From Adineta steineri (taxonomy: Eukaryota > Rotifera > Eurotatoria > Adinetida > Adinetidae), in assembly GCA_905250115.1 (NCBI GenBank), contig CAJNOI010000054.1, positions 313,277 to 377,276 of the forward strand: a stretch of DNA of 64,000 nt, in the 5' to 3' direction. Positions 60,301 to 64,000 of the stretch are shown piece by piece (the stretch's first letter is position 1; each line of letters opens with the position of its first letter). Both the position numbers and the translations under genes were made by a program. The notes beneath the pieces are model-generated. The model saw nothing but the letters and a program-made list of their open reading frames with translations, had not been told where the DNA came from and made no database searches.

Positions 60301-62508
60301 TTTCTGTTCGCAGAAATTGAAGATCGTTTAGCAGAATCACTTGGTTATAAAGATGGCGTGATTAATGGAGCTGATCTATTTCGTGTATCAGGTAAATTTG
60401 AATTACTCGATCGTATATTACCAAAATTAAAAGCAAGTGGACATAAAATTTTATTATTTTGTCAAATGACTGCTGTTATGGATTTACTTGAACATTATTT
60501 TTCTTATCGTAGTTATACATATTTACGATTAGATGGTACAACAAAAGCTGATGATCGATGTGAATTATTAAAAAGTTTTAATGATGATAATGTAAGTTGC
60601 TTTATATTTTTATTATCAACACGTGCTGGTGGTGTTGGTTTAAATTTACAAAAAGCCGACACAGTTATTTTATTTGATTCCGATTGGAATCCACATCAAG
60701 ATCAACAAGCACAAGATCGTGCACATCGTATTGGACAAAAAAATGAAGTACGAGTTTTACGTTTAATGGCTGTTAATACAGTTGAAGAAAAAATCTTAGC
60801 TTGTGCAAGATATAAATTAAATGTTGATGAAAAAGTTATTCAAGCTGGCATGTTTAATCGTTCATCAACATCAAGTGAACGACATGATTATCTTGAACAA
60901 TTAATTGAAGGCGATGATGAATGTAAAGATGATGATGAAGATATACCTGATGATGAAATTCTTAATCAAGTAAATAATAGTTTGTTTATTAACTAAATGC
61001 GAAGTTTATTAAATATTTTTTTTTGTCTTATAGATGATTGCTCGAACTGAAGGTGAATTTAATTTATTTAATCGTATGGATGTTGCTCGACGTGAATATG
61101 AATCCCTGAATGGTGTTGGTAGTGGTGGTGATGGTGCTACTGAACGTCGTAGTTGGAAATTATCAGATTTGGGACCTACAGAACCGAGTAGTGTTGTTAG
61201 ACCGAATACACCTCGAGTTAAACGTAAAAAAGAAAGTGACAATGAAGATTCAACAGATCCATCAAATAAAACGCCATCGAAAGAAAAGTATAGAATCAAT
61301 TATTTTATTTAATATATATTTGATTTACTTTTATTTAGTAAAATAACAACAGGATTTGTTGATCAAAGTGATGATGAAGGAACACGTGGTGGTGAAGAAA
61401 CAACGACAACAACAACAACAACAAATGATGAAATAACACCATCACCATTAGAAGATCTTGAAGATGAAGAAGATGTTGATTTTTCTCAAGCAACACCAAG
61501 TGTTCATCGTAAAATGAAAATTAATCGTCTTATAACTGAAGATGAACTTCCTGCATGGTTAAAAAATGATGTTGAGGAAGTTGAAAAAACACTTGTTAGT
61601 GATGAAGATATGGGTAAAGGTCGTCGACAACGTAAAGATGTTGATTATAGTGATAATTTAACTGAACGAGAATTTTTACAAGCTTTGGAAGAAGGTAATT
61701 TAGATGATGCTGTTGAACAAAAACGTATACGAAAACAAACACGTAAAAGTGCTGGTTTATCATCACAAGATCATGATGATGACATGGATATTGATCTTGA
61801 TGAAACTGAAGCACGTTCATCATTTGATAATCCAACAACACCAGTAGTAAATCATCAAAATTTTGCATCAAAACGTGGTAGTGTTAAAAAACGTTTACAA
61901 TCAGTTGATCCAAAAATTGCACCACAATGTCGTGTATTACTTGAACGTATATTAGCTTATCGTACAGAAGATAATCGACAATTAGCTCAACCATTTATAC
62001 GTTTACCTGGACAAAAACAATTACCGATTTATTATCAAACAATTCAAGATCCAATTGATTTTCAACGTATAAGAAGAAAAATTGATACATATCGATATTC
62101 GAATTTAGATGAATTTCAAGCTGATATTGAATTACTTGTACAAAATGCTCAAACATTTAATTGTGAAACATCATTAATTTTTGAAGATTCTATTTTAATC
62201 GAAAAAGTTTATAAAGATTTACGTCAACAACTTGATGCTGGTCTTATTGAAATACCAACAAATGATTCATCATCAATAACAACAACAACAGCACCACCAC
62301 CAACAACAAAAACAACACCAATAACAACAACTCCTCGTACATCAGCACGACGAGGTCGTGGTACACGAACACCAATAACACCCGTGACAACTAATGGTGA
62401 AGTTTCAAGACGAGGACGAAAAAGAAAAGTAACCGTCATTAAAGATGATGATGAATCAGAAGAGGAACAACAACAACAAGAGGAGCAACAACAATCACCA
62501 CCACCACC

Positions 62509-62545
<37 letters not shown>

Positions 62546-62590
62546 GAAGCATCAGAAGAAAATGAACATGATAATGGAGAGTTTGAGTAG
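57379..62590 (+). CDS. SMARCA4: SWI/SNF chromatin-remodelling ATPase (BRM/BRG1)
   Basis: Seven exons in phase: 57379-57797, 57855-58011, 58070-58653, 58898-59783, 60139-60969, 61034-61287 and 61339-62590, giving 1460 residues. Domains in order: QLQ (about 17-50), HSA (about 205-285), a [20 protein letters not shown] linker, helicase ATP-binding half with DEMGLGKT (468-475) and DEGH (570-573), helicase C half ([23 protein letters not shown]), a SnAC segment (DELPAWL, then [20 protein letters not shown]), and a bromodomain (about 1236-1345) with acetyl-lysine Asn in NAQTFN. The C-terminus is Gln/Glu-rich. It is the nuclear catalytic subunit of BAF/PBAF complexes. The BRK domain normally between HSA and helicase is not visible. 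The single gene is equally similar to SMARCA2 and SMARCA4. Confidence 0.95.
59881..59965. mobile_element. 85-bp MITE in a SMARCA intron
   Basis: The 17-bp terminal inverted repeats (59881-59897 and 59949-59965, 15 of 17 matching, containing AAAAAGCGA) are bounded by perfect 8-bp direct repeats TTAGAGAC at 59873-59880 and 59966-59973. The 8-bp target duplication suggests hAT-type mobilisation. Confidence 0.6.
60003..60022. repeat. short GC-rich hairpin in the same SMARCA intron
   Basis: TGCCGTA and TACGGCA (7-bp arms) enclose a run of C. This is unusual in such AT-rich DNA. Confidence 0.45.
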
Positions 62591-63216
62591 CATTGTTATA
62601 TAAATATATATATATATGTCTGTATATCTTTTCTTTTTTTTCCTTGATGTTAACTATGTGTTTGTAATTATCAAGGACAAATAAATAAATCAATAGATTG
62701 AATGTCGTTTATCTTTCTTTCTATTTTGATCTTACCCGATTGCCCATGCTTCTTAATGTATAAATATATTATATCGACGAAAAATTAATAACCAAATAAT
62801 CTAATGTTTGTCTTTTCAATTGTAACGGTGAAATATTACTAAATGTTTCGTTCTCTATCTTCCACTTTTGATGTGCTTGTCAATGACGTTCATTGATATT
62901 TGATTATAATGTGTAGTTAATTTTGAAAATGATAGAAGAAATATCGTTCGTACAACTTTACCTTGAAAATAGAGAGCAAAAAAGAGTGAATGTCAACGAA
63001 GACGAACAACTATCTCTAATTCATACCTGTTTATATCTGAATGTATATATATATATATAGATAGAACAGAACGCAACAGAGCGTACAGAAATATAAAAAA
63101 AAAAGATATTAAAAAATATAAATGAACATCTGTGAGTTTTTAATTATCGAATGATGTACAATAATAATAAAATTTAATTTTTCAAAAAAAAAGAAAGAAC
63201 ATAAATAGATATTCAT
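62591..63216. other. intergenic, SMARCA 3' flank
   Basis: AT-rich, with TA dinucleotide runs near 62603-62618 and 63044-63058. It contains the SMARCA 3' UTR and the next gene's promoter. Confidence 0.5.
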
Positions 63217-63982
63217 ATGTATTTAGATTGTATTAAAATGATAGCTGAAACACATTGGAATGTACCATATATATTCAAGGGTGCGACAATTATCCGTGAT
63301 AGAAATTCATGGACAGATGGAAAATATTTAGCTGATATATTTAATCAAAAATTATTATCATTTCGAATTGGCAAACGACAAAAATCATTTTTCGGTACTT
63401 GATTTTTTTCTTGAAGATCGATGATTTCGTATAAGATATTATTGTTTTTCTCGTATGAGATATGCTTGAATGAACACAAAACTAAAGTTTTAATTATTTA
63501 TGCAAAAAAAATGTTTCCTTAATGAGAGATTGTTATCAAATATTAATTATTTTACACATAAAAATAATATAAACCGTAGGATTTTGATCTATGCAAAAAA
63601 TGTGAATTAGATAAGGCAAAGTCTTTGAAAAATATTTATCACTACATTATAATTTTGCATTGGATTGAGTTGATAAACATAACAAGGTTATTATTAAGTC
63701 ATGTGAATGTTAATGATATTTACTAGATCGATAGTAAGAAAAGGAACTTGTTAAAATATACTTGAATTATTCATTCTAGGTGATCGTGTTCAATTTGAAA
63801 AAGATTGTATTCATATTCAATCGACTGTCGATAGTTTTCTTAGTTGGACGACTTCAACAGATAATGATTCTTTATCCAATAATCATCCATTCAGTCAATA
63901 TCCGAATAAAGAATATTTCGCCTATGCTGATTATATGCATTTACCTGAATTATTTGGTAACGATCAACATCCGTTAATAGAT
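63217..63982 (+). CDS. HSPBAP1: HSPBAP1-like JmjC protein, 5' part (cut by window edge)
   Basis: Two exons, 63217-63394 and 63780-63982, join in phase to give 127 residues, ending at a donor (GAT then GTATGT) close to the window end. Matching features: PYIFKGATI, W-x-KYLADIF, LLSFRIGKR, the middle FEKDCIHIQSTVDSFLSW, and FAYADYMHLPELF. The latter corresponds to FWAYADYKY in HSPBAP1. The JmjC double-stranded beta-helix with the Fe/2-oxoglutarate ligands would lie downstream and is not in the window. HSPBAP1 binds the small heat-shock protein HSP27. The initiator is the first ATG in frame; a further upstream exon is possible. Confidence 0.75.
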
Positions 63983-64000
63983 GTATGTTTATTGATTATA

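Noticed and set aside
62224..62693. Val-rich minus-strand open frames at the SMARCA 3' end
   Set aside because: They are antisense of Thr/Gln/Pro codon repeats in the real gene.

Overview
The window is intron-rich, AT-rich animal nuclear DNA. I attribute it to a bdelloid rotifer (Adineta/Rotaria-like). The evidence is about 25 compact protein genes with mostly 50-90 nt GT-AG introns, a 7TM receptor and F-box/leucine-rich-repeat sequences of the kind expanded in these animals, and several interstitial blocks of the hexamer TGTGGG/CCCACA. I recall that hexamer as the bdelloid telomeric repeat. All exon models come from reading frames, splice consensus and phase, with no transcript support. I saw no CRISPR, phage, plasmid, rRNA or tRNA sequence.

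Layout. 0-4 kb: a 7TM receptor (+), then an intergenic stretch with two telomere-like inverted repeats. 4-17 kb, all on the minus strand: a zinc-finger protein, HAP40/F8A, a BTG/TOB regulator, a long TSC22-domain protein and CCZ1. 17.4-25.2 kb: a DUF4201 ciliary coiled-coil protein (+), a membrane-anchored alpha/beta-hydrolase-like protein (-), a two-TM protein (+) and a histidine-rich protein (-). 26.8-31.2 kb (-): Integrator subunit INTS9, one intron of which is a telomere-repeat hairpin, and YIPF3. 31.5-45.2 kb (+): an ANKRD11/12-like regulator, complex I NDUFA13, and the CCR4 deadenylase CNOT6 with a candidate nested gene in one intron. 46.9-50.1 kb (+): an F-box fragment and twelve leucine-rich-repeat exons built from a 141-bp exon-plus-intron tandem unit. 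50.5-57.3 kb: an EGF-like membrane protein (+), then on the minus strand a Not/Noto homeobox gene, a secreted LURP-one protein, an ACC-synthase-like aminotransferase and a proline-rich protein. 57.4-62.6 kb (+): the SWI/SNF ATPase SMARCA2/4. From 63.2 kb: the 5' part of an HSPBAP1-like JmjC gene, cut by the window edge.

Most genes are unrelated housekeeping or regulatory genes. Several are arranged head-to-head with short shared promoters: CCZ1 with the DUF4201 gene, YIPF3 with the ANKRD gene, and the proline-rich gene with SMARCA. Mobile-element traces are short non-autonomous inverted-repeat elements, mostly inside introns. The most notable structures are the TGTGGG...CCCACA inverted blocks and the 141-bp exon-intron array.
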